A DNA stretch of 64,000 nucleotides from Rhodovulum sp. P5 (lineage in GTDB: Bacteria; Pseudomonadota; Alphaproteobacteria; Rhodobacterales; Rhodobacteraceae): NCBI RefSeq assembly GCF_002079305.1, contig NZ_CP015039.1, positions 3,953,501 through 4,017,500 on the forward strand, in the 5' to 3' direction. Below the pieces are notes generated by a model. It worked only from the letters and a program-made list of their open reading frames with translations, had not been told where the DNA came from and did not search any database. Both the position numbers and the translations under genes were made by a program. Of the stretch, positions 62,283-64,000 are shown piece by piece. Position 1 is the stretch's first letter. Every line of letters starts with the position of its first letter.

Positions 62283-63109
62283 GGAATCGGAAAGGCTGTT
62301 AGGATGAAATAGGGTTTGTTGCCGACGATCTCCTTCTTCAGCACCACGCGGATCTTGGACATTTCCTGTGCGGTTTGCGATCCCCGCACCACTCCCCGCC
62401 CGATTACTTTTCCAAGTGCGACCTCGAAACCATGAGGTTCTCCGACAGACGCAGTCTTTGCCCAAGTCTGAATTGCCGCCTTGTTCTGCCTTAGGCAGGC
62501 GGCGACTGCTTTCTCCGCTTCGCTCAGCGTCCGGAAGGTCGATGCGGCCCGAATGCGCCGCTGTTGTGAAAGGCGCTGCAGCAACTCAGCGTCGCTCTTT
62601 CCGACGTGGCGCGCGATGGCATGCCCCCCGGCCTTTTCTGAGGCTTTCAGCGTGATGGTGCCACCGCGGATCGCGGCCGCCCGAAGCATTCCTGCAAAAC
62701 CCGCCGCCAGCGGAACGGCAATATCGACGACGAGTCCGACGGTCCGCGCATTTTTTTCATCGGCGCCCATCAATTCGGCCGCAGCGGTTGCCGTCTGCGC
62801 TGTGAGCGTCATTCGTGTCTTTCCACTCACCACCTGGTAGACGTTCGTGCCGATGGTATCGGCGCCATGCAGGGCAAGTGTTCCACCGGCGATCTTGGTT
62901 ACCGTTGTGGGCTCGGGGACAAGGAGGAGTGCGGCCCCACCAATGAGTTCAACCGCGCCAAACAAAGCTCCTGCAACGCCCCAAAGACGCGTTGAAAGGG
63001 TAGCTTCTTCTTCGATCGTCTCCCCTTCCAGAAGTGCTGCGAGTTGGAGGGGGGTGAGTACGATTTCTAGGCCGTCCTCAGTTGTCTCGGCGCGAACAGC
63101 GTCTGGCAT
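62279..63109 (-). CDS. toxin with RNase A-like (CdiA-CT type) C-terminal domain
   Basis: A 276-residue protein. The N-terminal part (about 1-150) is hydrophobic and glycine/alanine rich with membrane-type helices (LWGVAGALFGAVELIGGAAL and LVVDIAVPLAAGFAGML). The C-terminal 115 residues carry the RNAse_A_bac pattern: GGHAIARHVGKSD (histidine), AASTFRTLSEAEKAV, GVVRGSQ, VVLKKEIVG and the terminal ILTAFPIP. There is no large CdiA body, RHS repeat or signal peptide. Delivery by type VI or another route is unknown. The ATG at 63109 is preferred to a TTG at 63136. The immunity gene follows with a 4-base overlap. Confidence 0.82.
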   Translation of the reverse strand: MPDAVRAETTEDGLEIVLTPLQLAALLEGETIEEEATLSTRLWGVAGALFGAVELIGGAALLLVPEPTTVTKIAGGTLALHGADTIGTNVYQVVSGKTRMTLTAQTATAAAELMGADEKNARTVGLVVDIAVPLAAGFAGMLRAAAIRGGTITLKASEKAGGHAIARHVGKSDAELLQRLSQQRRIRAASTFRTLSEAEKAVAACLRQNKAAIQTWAKTASVGEPHGFEVALGKVIGRGVVRGSQTAQEMSKIRVVLKKEIVGNKPYFILTAFPIP

Positions 63110-63382
63110 GGCAATCCCAAAAGGTGAGGTTTGCAAACAAGCGCTTCAAGAAGTAGTCACCAGAAAACACGCGGCAACCAACAAACATCACCCCGTATTT
63201 TGCGGGAGATTAGCGATTCTGACAAGGAAACCCCGCAGACCGGGCCGAATACCCTGAATGATTGAAGGATAGTATCCCGCGATAAGAAGAATCTGCCCCG
63301 GTTATATATATCGCGACCTGTTCGGTCAAAGCCATTGCTGGCGCCTAGGAGGACGATCAGCTTCCAGCCTTATCTCTCGGCC
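63110..63382. other. intergenic region between carB and the toxin gene
   Basis: The 273 bases contain no gene that can be supported. An AT-rich patch around 63300-63315 (TTATATATAT) could be part of a promoter. No hairpin with a U-run was found after carB. Confidence 0.5.

Positions 63383-64000
<618 letters not shown>

Noticed and set aside
63137..63382. Possible small gene upstream of the toxin
   Set aside because: No start with a ribosome site and no frame longer than a few tens of codons with plausible composition.

Overview
The window is GC-rich, densely coded DNA with alphaproteobacterial, probably Rhodobacteraceae (Roseobacter/Rhodobacter group), gene content. The reasons are several TRAP sugar-acid transporters, VPLPA-CTERM surface proteins, the block acs, DUF4212, actP, DUF294, exonuclease and response regulator, a large CheB-CheR-PAS-kinase fusion, ABC-F EttA followed by nadD and dacB, and a small cysteine-containing exported protein typical of Rhodobacterales. 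No tRNA, rRNA, CRISPR or intact transposase was seen.

Layout. 1-1453: end of an IlvD/Edd sugar-acid dehydratase and an SDR. 1454-1606: a MITE-like element. 1670-4227: an octaheme tetrathionate-reductase-type cytochrome c and its cytochrome b, with an FNR-type box upstream. 4252-18046: a sugar-acid locus made of gci and udh (oxidative hexuronate route), a DMT transporter, an SDR, a beta-hydroxyacid dehydrogenase, an altronate/galactarate dehydratase, a TRAP transporter with two almost identical binding proteins, a FadR-type GntR regulator, a fumarylacetoacetase-family hydrolase and a LysR regulator. Three TGGTATACCA palindromes sit before the two dctP genes and gntR and look like UxuR/ExuR operators. 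18062-24910: a sensory cluster (CheB/CheR/PAS/HWE kinase, two single-domain receivers, a hybrid kinase with a degenerate ATP site). 25064-37358: a second sugar-acid locus (gntR, dctPQM, idnD-like, Ldh-type and DapA-type enzymes, a split transketolase and an SDR), with divergent uxuA-uxuB.

37490-48533: a c-di-GMP GGDEF/EAL protein, then the acetate block, in which the actP symporter carries an in-frame TAA. 48844-58707: VPLPA-CTERM proteins, an acyltransferase/acyl-ACP synthetase, a cold-shock protein, a brnTA toxin-antitoxin pair lying between ettA and a 126-bp copy of the ettA 3' end, then nadD and dacB. 58720-64000: a DUF4336 protein, a TAXI binding protein with a membrane tail, a hemolysin III protein, an orphan RNase A-like toxin with its immunity protein, and the C-terminal part of carB, which continues beyond the window.

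Most of the first 37 kb points to catabolism of hexuronates and related aldonic acids: import by TRAP systems, oxidation or isomerisation, dehydration to 2-keto-3-deoxy acids and further cleavage. The last 27 kb mixes housekeeping genes with small recently acquired modules (brnTA, toxin/immunity, a low-GC hypothetical gene).
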